This document shows positions 15,523-25,323 of a DNA stretch of 64,000 nt, piece by piece. The stretch is taken from assembly GCA_965205385.1 (NCBI GenBank), contig CBDBGS010000008.1, forward strand, positions 1,736,001 through 1,800,000. The letters run 5' to 3'. Numbering within the stretch: position 1 is the first letter of the stretch; each line of letters opens with the position of its first letter. Origin of the DNA: CATOSP01 sp965205385 (GTDB taxonomy: Bacteria; Chloroflexota; Dehalococcoidia; Lucifugimonadales; UBA3495). The translations under genes and the position numbers were made by a program. The notes beneath the pieces are model-generated. The model saw only the letters and a program-made list of their open reading frames with translations, was not told where the DNA came from and did not search any database.

Positions 15523-17280
15523 TTACCGGCCCATGGCGTAGCCGTCCCTGCGGGGATCCGACCCCGCCGACAGCCCGCCCCGTTCACGGTCCACCTCGAT
15601 GGCGCACAGGCAACCCATGCGCCCGGTCCAGTCGTCCCAGACCTCGGGCTGGTGGCCCCGGCGCTCCAATTCAGCGACGGTTTCAGGGGAGATCCGGCCC
15701 TCGACCCCGACCAGCCCTGGATGGTATGCGTGGGGGTGGAAGGAGTTGGGGAAGCTCCAGGTGGAGACCCTGGGAGCTTCTATCGCTGTCTGAACGTCCA
15801 TACCGAACTCGGTGACGTTCAAGAATAGCTGCACCATAGACTGGCACTGGACGTCGCCGCCCGGAGTGCCGAATGGCATCCAGACCTTGCCGTCCTTCAT
15901 GGCCAAGCCGGGATTTGGGGTGAGCCTGGGGCGCTTGCCGGGGGCGATGGAGCACGGATGATCCGGATCCAGCCATGACTGGGAGCCTCGCGGCGATATG
16001 ACGAAGCCCAGTCCCGTGGCCACCGGACCCCCTCCAAGGCCATCGCTGGGAGTGGCGGAGAAGGCGTTTCCCCACCGGTCGACAACGCAGGCATAGCTTG
16101 TATCGGCTGGCAGGCCGCCTCCGACGGGTTCGGGGCTGGCCAATTGGGAGGGTTGCGAAGCGCCGCCTTGATGAGCCCAAGGATCCCCGGGCCGGGGCAT
16201 TTCAGGATGGGCGGCAGCCCGCTCGATGGCCTGCGCCCGTTCTTTCGCAAAACTCTTCGACAATAGGCCGTCTAGCGGAACGTCCACGAAGTCGGGGTCC
16301 CCATAGTAGTGGTGGCGGTCGGAAAAGGCCAGTTTCAACGCTTCTATGACGGTGTGCAGGTAGTCAGGGGTATTGTGGCCCATGGCTTTAAGGTCAAACT
16401 GCTCCAGGATGTGCAACGCCTGGATCGACGTGGGACCCTGGCACCACGGCCCGCAAGTGTAAACGTCTATCCCCTTGTAGCTGCCCGCCGCGGGAGCTTC
16501 TATCGTAACGGCGAACTCGGCCAGGTCCCGCAAGGACAGCAGACCTCCCCGGTCCCGGCAGAAGTCCACCATCTCCCGGGCGATGTCCCCCAGGTAGAAA
16601 AAGTCGCGGGCGGCTTGAATCGCTTGTTCGCGGCCCTGGCGGGAATGTTCCCGCTCGATCTCGATCAGACGGCGGAACGTCCGCCCCAGATCAGCCTGGA
16701 CCAGCAACTCCCCCGAGTCCAGGGCTTTACCGTTGGGATAGAAGACGCTGGCGGTGGACTGCCAATGGCGGGCGTCGCCCTCATCGTGGGCCAGCGGGTC
16801 TCCAGCGCGCACCAGAGCCCGGTGCAGGGTTGTTGGAATGGGGAAGCCTCCCTCGGCCAATTCCAGGGCCGGAGTCACGACCTGCTCGAAGGTCATCGTG
16901 CCGTAGAGCTTGAGCGTGGTCAGCCAGGCGTCTGCCGCTGCCGGAGTAACCGTGCGGAGCGCTCCCAGAGGCAACTCTCCGCCGGTATGCTGGTTGAAAT
17001 AGTCGATGCTGGCCTCCCTGGGCCACCGGCCCAGGCCGCTGACCTGCATCGTCTCTTGTTTTGCGGAGTCATGGACGATTATGGGGGCGACACCGCCAAA
17101 GCTGGTGTATTGGGGCAGCGCCACGTTCAGGGCTATGCCGGCGGCGACTCCGGCGTCCGTCGCGTTGCCTCCCTGTTCTAGAATGCGATACCCCGCCGAG
17201 GTTGCCAGATAGTGGCCTGTCGAGACCATGTGAGTGGTCCCGGTAATCAGTGGCCGGTAGGTGCTAATACCAGTGGCCAT
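15523..17280 (-). CDS. ggt: Gamma-glutamyltransferase family (Ntn-hydrolase)
   Basis: A 585-residue member of the gamma-glutamyltranspeptidase family, made as one chain that cuts itself before a catalytic Thr. The predicted processing site is D393/T394 in DTSYACVVDRWGNAFS. It is followed by the glycine-rich substrate loop DGLGGGPVATGLGF and APGKRPRLTPNPGLAMKDGK. The N-terminal segment has the usual TGHYLATSAGYRILEQGGNA and FGGVAPIIVHD. No signal peptide is visible, unlike the periplasmic E. coli enzyme, so it may act inside the cell on glutathione-like or other gamma-glutamyl compounds, or be one of the acylase-like relatives. ATG 17280 is preceded by GGGAGG. Confidence 0.88.
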   Translation of the reverse strand: MATGISTYRPLITGTTHMVSTGHYLATSAGYRILEQGGNATDAGVAAGIALNVALPQYTSFGGVAPIIVHDSAKQETMQVSGLGRWPREASIDYFNQHTGGELPLGALRTVTPAAADAWLTTLKLYGTMTFEQVVTPALELAEGGFPIPTTLHRALVRAGDPLAHDEGDARHWQSTASVFYPNGKALDSGELLVQADLGRTFRRLIEIEREHSRQGREQAIQAARDFFYLGDIAREMVDFCRDRGGLLSLRDLAEFAVTIEAPAAGSYKGIDVYTCGPWCQGPTSIQALHILEQFDLKAMGHNTPDYLHTVIEALKLAFSDRHHYYGDPDFVDVPLDGLLSKSFAKERAQAIERAAAHPEMPRPGDPWAHQGGASQPSQLASPEPVGGGLPADTSYACVVDRWGNAFSATPSDGLGGGPVATGLGFVISPRGSQSWLDPDHPCSIAPGKRPRLTPNPGLAMKDGKVWMPFGTPGGDVQCQSMVQLFLNVTEFGMDVQTAIEAPRVSTWSFPNSFHPHAYHPGLVGVEGRISPETVAELERRGHQPEVWDDWTGRMGCLCAIEVDRERGGLSAGSDPRRDGYAMGR

Positions 17281-17468
17281 TGCGCTCCTCCCTGGTGGTC
17301 TTAGCCGATGCTTCTGGACACGCTCCCAGGCGGAAGCAGGTGTGGCGGTATAGTAGACCCGGCCCCTAGTCCAGTCAACCAGCCAATGTCGGGGTACCGT
17401 ATGCTAAAATCCGCACCGGGACATTACCGGGACATTGTCTGGCCAAATTGCGGGAACGGGAGCAAGGG

Positions 17469-17816
17469 ATGCTGCTGGAAGTGGAAGTAATCGCGGGAGA
17501 AAACAGTCCAATGGACCTAAATCGAGTGTTCGACCTATTGAGCGAACCGAGGGCCATCAGCCGGGTATTCACCGCGGACCAGATGGGTGTGGATATTTGG
17601 TGCGACGTAACCGGCTGGAGCGAAGATGGGCCATGCCCGGCGATGGCGGCATTTTCCGAGGATTCCGGAGACGGGGTAATTTTACTGGTGTACGGGGGAG
17701 ATGACGGTATCCGGTTGAGACCCGTGGACTCCGGCGCCGAGTGGGATGTATCCAGCGCGGGTCAATGGGGAGAGCCGTGCTTGATGCTGGGCAAGGACAC
17801 GCCCGTAGAGGACTAG
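17469..17816 (+). CDS. Hypothetical acidic protein
   Basis: A 115-residue acidic protein I do not recognise. It reads as a small soluble alpha/beta protein with no membrane segment. The frame opens at TTG 17448, but ATG 17469 has GGGAG seven bases upstream and is preferred. The C-terminus stops ten bases before the convergent pentapeptide gene. Coding-like composition (regular third-position GC) and a ribosome binding site support it as real; function is unknown. Confidence 0.5.
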   Translation: MLLEVEVIAGENSPMDLNRVFDLLSEPRAISRVFTADQMGVDIWCDVTGWSEDGPCPAMAAFSEDSGDGVILLVYGGDDGIRLRPVDSGAEWDVSSAGQWGEPCLMLGKDTPVED

Positions 17817-17826
17817 GTCAGGCGAA

Positions 17827-19023
17827 TTACGCCAGGGCGCTTTCCAGGGTTGCCAGGCCCTGCTTGTATACCTCCGGCGTCTCCCAACCGCGAAGGTCAA
17901 CCGTCTCCAACGAGCGCAAGTCCTCGCACAACTGCTCGCCGCTGCGGAAAAGCTGGTCATCTATGGCCACCGGCAGCAAAGACCGTCCCGAGGCGCTCGA
18001 GCCATCGCGTGTCAATTCGGAGAAGAAGCGGCTCCCAAATGGGTTCTCCAGGGAATTGGCTGAGCAGACCAGGGCGAGCCGGTCGTAGTATACCGCCCGG
18101 TCCAACACGCCCTCTTGTGACTGGAATGACTCCTCGTCGTCCACGAAAAGTCTCCAACAGAACATCCCCGATCCCCGGAGGTCTTCCAGGACGCGCTCGA
18201 TGAACGCGGCGTCCTTTACCGAACCTAACAACAGCACCCGAGGGTCGGCCCTGCGGAAACCCTGTAGTTGAGGTTGGGATGCGATCAAAGCCTCCGCGAC
18301 TCCCGCGCTGCGCAGAAATGACTCCGGAATCAGCCCTCGGGACCTTCCCAACGAGTCAGCCCCAATGATGCTTGGCCCGGCGTGGCGCACGGATTGCAGC
18401 CCCATGACACGGCTCAAGTCGCAATCTGCGAACAAGGTCATCTCCAGCAGGACGTCCTCGAACACCGCGTCATCCAAAGTGACCCGGACGAGGGTAGCTC
18501 CCCGCAACTCGGACCCGCTAAGGTCGGCCAGGTCCAGAACAGTCCCGTTCATTTTTGCGTTTCGCAGGACTACGCCGGTGAGGTTGGCCCACGACAGTTT
18601 CGTGGCAGTTAGGTTCGCCCCCGCCAGGTTTGCCCCCTCGAGGTCTGCGCGGGAGAGGTCGGCGTAAGAGAGGTCGGCCCCTCGCAGATTGACACCCCGC
18701 AGGCAGCATCCGGTCAGGTCGGCCCGCACCAGGGACGCGGCGGTCAGGTTTGCCTCCCGCAGGTCCGAGCGGCTGAGGTCTGAACGGAAGAGGTGGGCGC
18801 CTCGAAGGTTGGCCCCGGAAAGGTCGGAGAAGTAGAGGTTGGCGCCGGTCAGGTCTATGCGGCTAAGGTTGTCATGGGCGAAATCAGCCGCGATGAGCTT
18901 TGTCCGGCTCAACATCGCGCCGGACAGGTCCATTTGCCGCCTAATCCATCGGCTGCCGGCCCGCCACCTGCCGACGGCTTCGGTGCCCTGTTTGGCTAGG
19001 GCCGCGTGCTCCGAGTTAGGCAA
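17827..19023 (-). CDS. Pentapeptide-repeat protein fused to a TIR domain
   Basis: A 398-residue fusion. Residues about 30-210 are pentapeptide repeats of the A(D/N)LxX type (LSGANLRGAHLFRSDLSRSD and so on), which fold as a right-handed quadrilateral helix. A linker with GPSIIGADSLGRSRGLIPES follows. From about residue 265 a TIR-like domain appears: VLLLGSVKDAAFIERVLEDL, RLFVDDEES, AVYYDRLALVCSANSLENPF and LLPVAIDD. This matches the order of the TIR_2 family, in which the FISYS strand, box 2 and the S.NS..S..V..E helix are seen. Here SRFFSEL places a Glu where the catalytic Glu of NAD-cleaving TIR domains lies. No neighbouring defence gene is present. Signalling or defence are both possible. 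Confidence 0.8.
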   Translation of the reverse strand: MPNSEHAALAKQGTEAVGRWRAGSRWIRRQMDLSGAMLSRTKLIAADFAHDNLSRIDLTGANLYFSDLSGANLRGAHLFRSDLSRSDLREANLTAASLVRADLTGCCLRGVNLRGADLSYADLSRADLEGANLAGANLTATKLSWANLTGVVLRNAKMNGTVLDLADLSGSELRGATLVRVTLDDAVFEDVLLEMTLFADCDLSRVMGLQSVRHAGPSIIGADSLGRSRGLIPESFLRSAGVAEALIASQPQLQGFRRADPRVLLLGSVKDAAFIERVLEDLRGSGMFCWRLFVDDEESFQSQEGVLDRAVYYDRLALVCSANSLENPFGSRFFSELTRDGSSASGRSLLPVAIDDQLFRSGEQLCEDLRSLETVDLRGWETPEVYKQGLATLESALA

Positions 19024-19134
19024 CCCAGTTCTCCAACACGCCGGGGTCAGGCCGTTTTACCCCACAGCTCACCCGATGAGCGGAGGATGCGATGGGGCGC
19101 TGGCCATCCTTACGTTCAGACAGGGGACTACTCG

Positions 19135-20316
19135 TTAGCTGCCGTCCGAAGCTGGCCCGGCAACGGAGGCCTCGCCGCTGCCGGCGAACGCGGGCATGAC
19201 TTCCCTGGCGAATAGTGTCAACTGGTCACGGAACTCCGCCCAAGGCATGCCCTCCGGCCATTGGACGATTATGTCTTCCAGGCCCGGATACTTCTGCTCC
19301 AGACCGCGCAGGAAGTCGATGAACTCGCCTGGCGGGCCACAAATCCAGACCTTTTGCTCTACGCCGTCTTCGATGGTGGGCACGCGAGAGGGCGCGCCGG
19401 GAGTGCCCCACATTCTGCCGTTAGAATCAGTGTACCTGACGAAGCCGAAGGGCGCGAACCATTTGTAGCGTTCGTCGTGGTAGGGACGCACGCGCTCGAT
19501 GGCTTCCCGCTCGTTGTCGGCGATGTAAAACCCCACTCCCAGGCCCATGTCCTGCCCTAGGACCAGGTCCCGGCCCGCCTTCCGCGCCATCTCGTGGTAG
19601 GAGCGGAAGAGTTGGTCCACCAGGACTTCGCCGGTAAGGGCGACCATGGCCTTGATCCCGAGGCTGGCGATATATTCCAGAGTCCGCCCGCTGGCTATGG
19701 GCTGCCAGATCTCAACCGGCCGGTTGATGGGCCGGGGGACCAATGTTATGTCCTCTAGCTGGTACCCCCGGTAGGGCACGTCGGCGGGAATGGTGTAGTA
19801 CTTGCCCTTGTGGCTGAAAGAGTCCTCGTTAAAGGCCTTTAGAATGACCTCCATCTGTTCCGAAAAGAGCTCCCGGTTCGCGTCGTTGTCGATCACTGGC
19901 GAACCGAAGGTCTCCACCTCTCTGGAGTGATACCCTCTCCCCACCCCGAAGATGAGCCGTCCGCCGGTCAACACGTCGGCCATGGCGAAGTCCTCGGCCA
20001 GGCGTAGCGGGTGCCACATCGGGACGATATTGAAAGCCGAACCGAACTTGAGGCGCTTGGTCAGTCCGGCAAGATGCACCCCCAACAGGATCAAGTTCGG
20101 GAAGCACTCGTAGCCCTCGCGTTGGAAGTGGTGCTCGGCGGTCCACATGCAGTAAAAGCCCAGATCGTCCATGTGCTGGGCCAACTCCACCGCGTGGGAG
20201 TAGGCCTGGACCAACCGGTCATTCGGGTACCTGCGGTCGTTGGCCGGGGTGCCGTCGACGCCGGGATTGTCGAGGTCGATCTGGCCGACGTACAGCACCG
20301 AGAACCGTTTGATCAT
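19135..20316 (-). CDS. LLM-class flavin-dependent oxidoreductase
   Basis: A 393-residue luciferase-like flavin monooxygenase or reductase (TIM-barrel). It shows HMDDLGFYCMWTAEHHFQ near residue 50, TKRLKFGSAFNIVPMWHPLR near 90 and LTGGRLIFGVGRGYHSREVE near 120, the usual order of conserved segments. The extended C-terminus with MWGTPGAPSRVPTIEDGVEQ and GPPGEFIDFLRGLEQKYP fits the subgroup that uses reduced flavin on organic substrates. The frame is open from GTG 20373, but ATG 20316 begins the conserved first strand (MIKRFSVLYVGQ) and is preferred. Such enzymes are amplified in SAR202-type bacteria, where they are proposed to open recalcitrant compounds. The substrate is not known here. Confidence 0.88.
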   Translation of the reverse strand: MIKRFSVLYVGQIDLDNPGVDGTPANDRRYPNDRLVQAYSHAVELAQHMDDLGFYCMWTAEHHFQREGYECFPNLILLGVHLAGLTKRLKFGSAFNIVPMWHPLRLAEDFAMADVLTGGRLIFGVGRGYHSREVETFGSPVIDNDANRELFSEQMEVILKAFNEDSFSHKGKYYTIPADVPYRGYQLEDITLVPRPINRPVEIWQPIASGRTLEYIASLGIKAMVALTGEVLVDQLFRSYHEMARKAGRDLVLGQDMGLGVGFYIADNEREAIERVRPYHDERYKWFAPFGFVRYTDSNGRMWGTPGAPSRVPTIEDGVEQKVWICGPPGEFIDFLRGLEQKYPGLEDIIVQWPEGMPWAEFRDQLTLFAREVMPAFAGSGEASVAGPASDGS

Positions 20317-20451
20317 CCTGGGGACCCCCTGGTCTGGAAATTGGTGCGGGCGGTACTCTGTTCCGGCGTCCACACGCCGCTCACGGCGGCAGTCCTGATG
20401 GGCGGTATTATAGCATGCGGTATTAGGCTGCCAGCGGGCATCGCGGCCGGC

Positions 20452-23091
20452 TCATGACCCAGCGGGTCCAGGCTCGGGGGAGGGGCGGGCCACGATCACA
20501 AGCAATGAGGGAAGGACCACCAGCGCCGCGACGGCGGCCATGAATATCATCACCGCGGAGATCATGCCGTAGGTAGCGAATAGCGGCATCGGAGCGAACC
20601 CGAGGACGGCGAATCCGACAATGCTGGACGCAGCCGAACCAGCGAGGGCGACTCCGGTGCCGGAAGCCGCCGCCCGAAGGGCATGGGCCACGACACCCCG
20701 CTTCGCCAGCTCTTGCCGGAAGCGTTGGGTCATGTGGATTGAATAGTCGATGCCCACGCCGATGGACACGGCGGCTATGGTGGCGGTGACGAAGTTGAGG
20801 TTATAGCCTGCAAGGTACATGAACCCATACAGCCAGGACACCACCAGGCCAATGGGTATGATGGTCACCAACGCGTACCTAACCGAGCGCATCCACAATG
20901 TCAACAAGATGAAGCAAGCCACGACTGCCACCGGCAATGACTTGATAAGGGCGCGGGTCGTGGAAGTCAGTGTGGCCTCGCGGGCGAAGGGCGAGCCTGT
21001 AACTCCAACAGATGAAATGGACGGGAGGTCCATCAAGGGACCCAGGTCCTGTTCCAGCGTTTTCCGGGCCGGGCCAAGGTTTGCCTGTTCCCGAGACCCC
21101 AACACCCCCAGAACTATGATCGTGGCCTGAGTGCCCCCTGTCTCTCCCGGGACGTAGAGGACTTCCCGGACCTGGAGCGGATCATACGCGGTGGAGTGTT
21201 CGTCCAGGGGAACTCCATTGGCGGCCATGTAGAAGTAGGCCGCCCTCGTCTGCTCCGGTTTATCCGGTATGCCATCGACGTTGGCGTCCTCGATAGCCAC
21301 GCCGGTTTCCTCGAATATCCGTTGACGCGCGTAGCCGGACCCGGTGACCCGGCGCAGCAAGTCGAATACCGTGCGGCTGTAAAGGAACACGCCACCGTCC
21401 TCGGAGTGGCCCAGGTTGGGATTTTCACCCAGGCGCCGGAGTAAGCTCCGGATTCCGTTCAACGATTCGGGGGCCGCAAGGTCGCCCTCTATGTATAGGA
21501 CCGCCGGCTCACCAGCCAGGGCAGAGTCGGTGTGTTCGTCCAACTTGTCCAGTCCGACTACAACGTCGGAACCGGAATCGAAGAAATCCTTGATGTCCAG
21601 TTTGGGGTCGAGTTGGAACGACAGGAAGGTTGCTCCGGCGGTCACGACCGCTATTACCGGCAATACAACCCACCGGTACTCCGCTAGCTTGACTACCAGC
21701 CAAGCAATGCCCACGCGCGAACTGAACGTCTCATCCCTAGGAGGCTGGGCCACGTCGATGCCGTACTCTCGCGGCTGGACCGGTCCGCGGCTCTCAGGGT
21801 TGTTGTCCGGGACTGTCCGGACACGTTTCCTCTCGTCCAGCCGCATGATGACCAGGGGCAGCAAGATTCCCATAATGACGTAGCTGGATAGGACCGCGAT
21901 TCCGGCAGCCACGCCAAATCCGATAATCGTTTCGATACCGGAGGTCACATTTGCGAGGAAGGCTATCCCGTCGGAAAGAGTGGCCAATGTCAGCGCGCCC
22001 AATACTCCGGCAAGCCCTGCCCGGAGCGCGCGCGATGGGACCGTACTTCCCCGTCCTTCTTCCTGGTAGCGGGCGACCGCATGAATGAGGAAATCCGCAC
22101 CCAGGGAGATCATGGCTATGGGGACTATCAGGTCTGCCGTTAGGGACGACTTAAGCCCGATCAGATTGGAAATGCCCTTGAGCCACACCAGCAATATCAA
22201 GAAGCCGATAAATCCCAGCGCCACCACTTTGACCGACCGAAGTGTAACTCCCACGACCACCAGGACCAGAGCCAAGGTAGCCGCGATGTAGGGCACTACC
22301 GTCCGTCCCTGTTCTCGTGACGTGAGGTTGACGTCCAGGGCGATGCCCCAGAGACGGTATGACTCTTCCCGTCCCCGCAGCGTCCTTTGTACGCGGCGGT
22401 TGAACCGTTCTTTTCCCAGGGTGGCCTCGTCGTTAGTGAGGCTTATGGTGAGGGGGCCGCCGCCGAGACTTGCGTTATCCCCCGCCACGAAGACCGATAG
22501 CGCGGCGGCCCTCCACTCCTCGACTTTCCTACCTTCCACCACCGATTCCGTGGAGTGCGCATCTTTGGACAGCGAAGCTCGCATCAACCTGCCGGTGGGG
22601 CTGGCCAGGATTCGCGAGACGGCTTCCTTGACTTTTTGGTCGGTGGCGGTCTCCAGGGTTACGCTGCTGCTTCGGTCCAGCCGAAATAGGTCTTGGATGG
22701 CGTCGGCGAGGGTGAAGATGCCGCGAATGCGCCTCTGGGTATCGACGTCGTAGCCGGTGAAGAGGAAGTCTCCCAACTCCGAGTCTCGAAGCGCTTGCTC
22801 GTTGCGGTACAACTCCCATAAGGGAGCCTGGCGCAGGATATCCCCGTCACGGTCTTCCACGATGAAGCTCGCGATATGCACCCTGGTGGGAAACCGTTTG
22901 TTGACCAACTCCTGAAGATCGAAGACCGGCCCGCCAGGATCGCGGGACGCTTGTTCGGCGGGCCGCATAAAGAACACGGGGAGGAGAAGGAGCCCGGTAA
23001 CCATTATGATGGCGCAGATGACCCATCCGGAGTAAATTGTCAGGGCTCTGGCGGCACGGTCGGCCAGGTCTACGCCTGGGTCGGGGGTCAT
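20452..23091 (-). CDS. RND-superfamily exporter (MMPL/HpnN-like)
   Basis: An 879-residue membrane protein of the RND superfamily. It has one N-terminal helix (residues 18-38), a large external loop, a block of about five helices (roughly 255-420), a cytoplasmic linker rich in charges near 425-460, another helix and loop, and a second block of helices from about 700 to the end. The repeated sterol-sensing-like cores read SLGADFLIHAVARYQEEGRG and SIGVGIDYSIHMTQRFRQEL, with the D...H pair used for proton coupling. This duplicated organisation fits MMPL/HpnN exporters of lipids or hopanoids. The C-terminus is short. A CoA-transferase gene starts upstream on the same strand only about 20 bases away. 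The cargo is unknown. Confidence 0.85.
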   Translation of the reverse strand: MTPDPGVDLADRAARALTIYSGWVICAIIMVTGLLLLPVFFMRPAEQASRDPGGPVFDLQELVNKRFPTRVHIASFIVEDRDGDILRQAPLWELYRNEQALRDSELGDFLFTGYDVDTQRRIRGIFTLADAIQDLFRLDRSSSVTLETATDQKVKEAVSRILASPTGRLMRASLSKDAHSTESVVEGRKVEEWRAAALSVFVAGDNASLGGGPLTISLTNDEATLGKERFNRRVQRTLRGREESYRLWGIALDVNLTSREQGRTVVPYIAATLALVLVVVGVTLRSVKVVALGFIGFLILLVWLKGISNLIGLKSSLTADLIVPIAMISLGADFLIHAVARYQEEGRGSTVPSRALRAGLAGVLGALTLATLSDGIAFLANVTSGIETIIGFGVAAGIAVLSSYVIMGILLPLVIMRLDERKRVRTVPDNNPESRGPVQPREYGIDVAQPPRDETFSSRVGIAWLVVKLAEYRWVVLPVIAVVTAGATFLSFQLDPKLDIKDFFDSGSDVVVGLDKLDEHTDSALAGEPAVLYIEGDLAAPESLNGIRSLLRRLGENPNLGHSEDGGVFLYSRTVFDLLRRVTGSGYARQRIFEETGVAIEDANVDGIPDKPEQTRAAYFYMAANGVPLDEHSTAYDPLQVREVLYVPGETGGTQATIIVLGVLGSREQANLGPARKTLEQDLGPLMDLPSISSVGVTGSPFAREATLTSTTRALIKSLPVAVVACFILLTLWMRSVRYALVTIIPIGLVVSWLYGFMYLAGYNLNFVTATIAAVSIGVGIDYSIHMTQRFRQELAKRGVVAHALRAAASGTGVALAGSAASSIVGFAVLGFAPMPLFATYGMISAVMIFMAAVAALVVLPSLLVIVARPSPEPGPAGS

Positions 23092-23113
23092 GTGAGCAGG
23101 AGACCGCTGGTCA

Positions 23114-24322
23114 CTACTGGACGACGGCCCGGCGGCGCAGCTCCTCGATCAACTCGGGGGAGTAGCCCAAGGAGGCGAGTACTTCGGAGGTGTGGCTACC
23201 CGTTGCCGCGCCGACGTGGCGCACTGTGCCGGGCGTGTCAGATAGGTGAATTGGAATGCCGACTTGCTTCACGCTCTGGCCCGGCTGGTGGGGCGCGGGG
23301 GCCTCGATGACCATATTGCGGTAGGCGACCTGGGGGTCGTTCACCACCTCGTCTATGGAATAGACCTTCCCAACCGAGATGTTTTCGTCTCGGAGCAACT
23401 CGAACCACTCGTCGCGGGTCCGGGTCAAGAAAGTCTCCGTCAAGAACTGCTCGACCTGTTCTTTTTCTTGTCCACCGGCGCTCTGTAGACCTGCCAGGTC
23501 CTCCCTCCCCAAGGCGGAGCACAAATTTCGCCAAAACCAGGGTTCGATGGCCGCAATGGTGAAATATTTGGCGTCTTTGGTCTTATAGACGTTGTAGTAG
23601 GGAGCGCCGCCGTTGAGCCGGGTAGCGCCTCGCCCGGGGGCGACGCCTCGGGCGAAGAAGTCGGATAGCGTACCAGCCAGCATATAGAGCACGCCTTCGG
23701 TCATTGCGATGTCGACGTATTGGCCATGGCCCGTTTTGTGTCGGGCCATGAGCGCGGCGAGAATGCCCACCGCGCCACACAAGCCCCCTCCCGCGAAATC
23801 GGCGAGCAGATTCATGGGAATGGCGGGTTTGTCATCTTTGGAGTAACCGATGAGGTCCAAGGCCCCGGACATAGCGAGGTAGTTTATGTCATGTCCTGCG
23901 AGTTGCGCATAGGGGCCGTCTTGTCCGTAACCAGAGATGGAGCAGTAGACGGCGCGGGGATTGATCCGCTTAACCGTGTCGTAACCCGCTCCCAGTCGGT
24001 CCATGACTCCGGGCCTGAAGCCTTCCACGACCACGTCGGCGGTTTTCGCCAGTTCGTGAAAGATGCCTTGTGCTTCCCGCTCTTTCAGGTTGAGGGCAAT
24101 GCTTCGCTTGTTACGCTGGAGGGCGTTGTAGACCGCTCGCCGTTCCTCCTCGTCCCTGTTGGAGATTCCGGCCACGGTTTGCTCGTATTCCGCGCGGTCA
24201 CCGGCCATCGGGCGTTCGATCATAAGGACGTCCGCGCCCAGATCGCCCAGCACCATTGTGCAAAACATTCCAGGTGCGTTGCGGCAGAAGTCGAGGACCT
24301 TGACGCCGTCCAATGCCAGCAT
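23114..24322 (-). CDS. Family III (CaiB/BaiF) CoA-transferase
   Basis: A 402-residue CoA-transferase that moves CoA between carboxylic acids by a covalent Asp intermediate. It starts MLALDGVKVLDFCRNAPGMF, then GDLGADVLMIERP and KRSIALNLKE, where family III enzymes bind CoA. The catalytic Asp is probably in AGHDINYLAMSGALD, and GGGLCGAVGILAALMARHKT follows. The end (PIHLSDTPGTVRHVGAATGSHTSEVL) is the usual ending. The frame is open to 24358, but ATG 24322 with GGAAGGG upstream begins the family's first residues. The gene precedes the RND exporter on the same strand, so co-transcription is likely. The acid substrate is not predictable. Confidence 0.9.
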   Translation of the reverse strand: MLALDGVKVLDFCRNAPGMFCTMVLGDLGADVLMIERPMAGDRAEYEQTVAGISNRDEEERRAVYNALQRNKRSIALNLKEREAQGIFHELAKTADVVVEGFRPGVMDRLGAGYDTVKRINPRAVYCSISGYGQDGPYAQLAGHDINYLAMSGALDLIGYSKDDKPAIPMNLLADFAGGGLCGAVGILAALMARHKTGHGQYVDIAMTEGVLYMLAGTLSDFFARGVAPGRGATRLNGGAPYYNVYKTKDAKYFTIAAIEPWFWRNLCSALGREDLAGLQSAGGQEKEQVEQFLTETFLTRTRDEWFELLRDENISVGKVYSIDEVVNDPQVAYRNMVIEAPAPHQPGQSVKQVGIPIHLSDTPGTVRHVGAATGSHTSEVLASLGYSPELIEELRRRAVVQ

Positions 24323-24539
24323 GATTCGCCCTTCCGGTAGCGTTAGGACCGGAAACAATTATATCGCAACCTGGAGCGGGACCAGTTAAGCCAGGTTACC
24401 GCAGGCGGGGTACTGAGGTGCGCCGTGGGGCATGACGGGCTATAATCGGCTTGCCCGCTGGACAGGGTTTCATAGGGAGACAAGCGCGGGTAACAAACGG
24501 GCGGCAATCATACCCGTGGGACAGTAATTGGAGGTAGTT

Positions 24540-25316
24540 ATGGACCTGGGTTTGGAAGGCAAGGTTGCGATGATCACCGGCGGGAGCCGCGGCCTGGGTA
24601 GACAGGCTGCCTTGGCCCTGGCGCGGGAGGGATGTAAAGTCTCGATCTGCGCGAGAGGCGCGGACACGTTGGAAACGACTGTGGCCGAGTTTACGGGCTT
24701 AGGGTACCAGGCCCAAGGCACCCAGGCCGACGTTACCAACGAAGCCGACGCCCTGCGTTTCCACCAGGACACCATAGACCAACTGGGCTCCCCGGACATT
24801 CTGGTGAACAATGTGGGTGGGCGCAGGGGTTCGGTGATATTCGAAGAGACCAGTATGGAGCAATTCCGGGAGGGGCTTGAGGTTAACCTGGTCTGCGCCG
24901 TTCAGTTGGCGGCTATGGTGCTGCCCCACATGAAGGCGCAGAACTGGGGCCGCATCATCAACATCTCCTCGATCTACGGAAGGGAGCACGGCGGGTCCAT
25001 CGACTACATGACAGGCAAGGCGGGGCTGATCGCCTTTTCCAAGCATCTAGCTCTGCAACTCGCGCCCCTGAACGTTCGGGTGAATTGTGTCGCACCCGGT
25101 TCCATTGACTTCCCCGGCAGCACATGGGACAGGTTCCAACAGAACAACACGCCCGAGGTTGTCGCCGAGTTTATAGACCGGAACCTGCCCGCGGGGAGGT
25201 TCGGCTGGCCCGAACCCATCGGGGAGATGGTGGCTTTCCTGGCCTCGGACAGGGCAGATCTGGTGACCGGCGCATGTATCAACGTGGATGGCGGCCAGTC
25301 AAAGTCCCTGTTCTAG
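24540..25316 (+). CDS. SDR-family oxidoreductase
   Basis: A 258-residue classical SDR with TGGSRGLG at residues 13-20, NNVGG at 90-94, Ser144, Tyr156 and Lys160. Arg39 near the end of strand two (ICARGAD) suggests NADP preference. C-terminal TGACINVDGGQSKSLF is standard. ATG 24540 is chosen because GGAGG lies five bases before it; a TTG at 24528 would overlap that ribosome binding site. The gene is divergent from the CoA-transferase and convergent with the alpha/beta hydrolase. Function could be 3-oxoacyl reduction or sugar/alcohol oxidation. Confidence 0.9.
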   Translation: MDLGLEGKVAMITGGSRGLGRQAALALAREGCKVSICARGADTLETTVAEFTGLGYQAQGTQADVTNEADALRFHQDTIDQLGSPDILVNNVGGRRGSVIFEETSMEQFREGLEVNLVCAVQLAAMVLPHMKAQNWGRIINISSIYGREHGGSIDYMTGKAGLIAFSKHLALQLAPLNVRVNCVAPGSIDFPGSTWDRFQQNNTPEVVAEFIDRNLPAGRFGWPEPIGEMVAFLASDRADLVTGACINVDGGQSKSLF

Positions 25317-25323
25317 CCGCGGG

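Noticed and set aside
24528..24539. TTG 24528 as the SDR start
   Set aside because: It overlaps the GGAGG ribosome binding site of ATG 24540.
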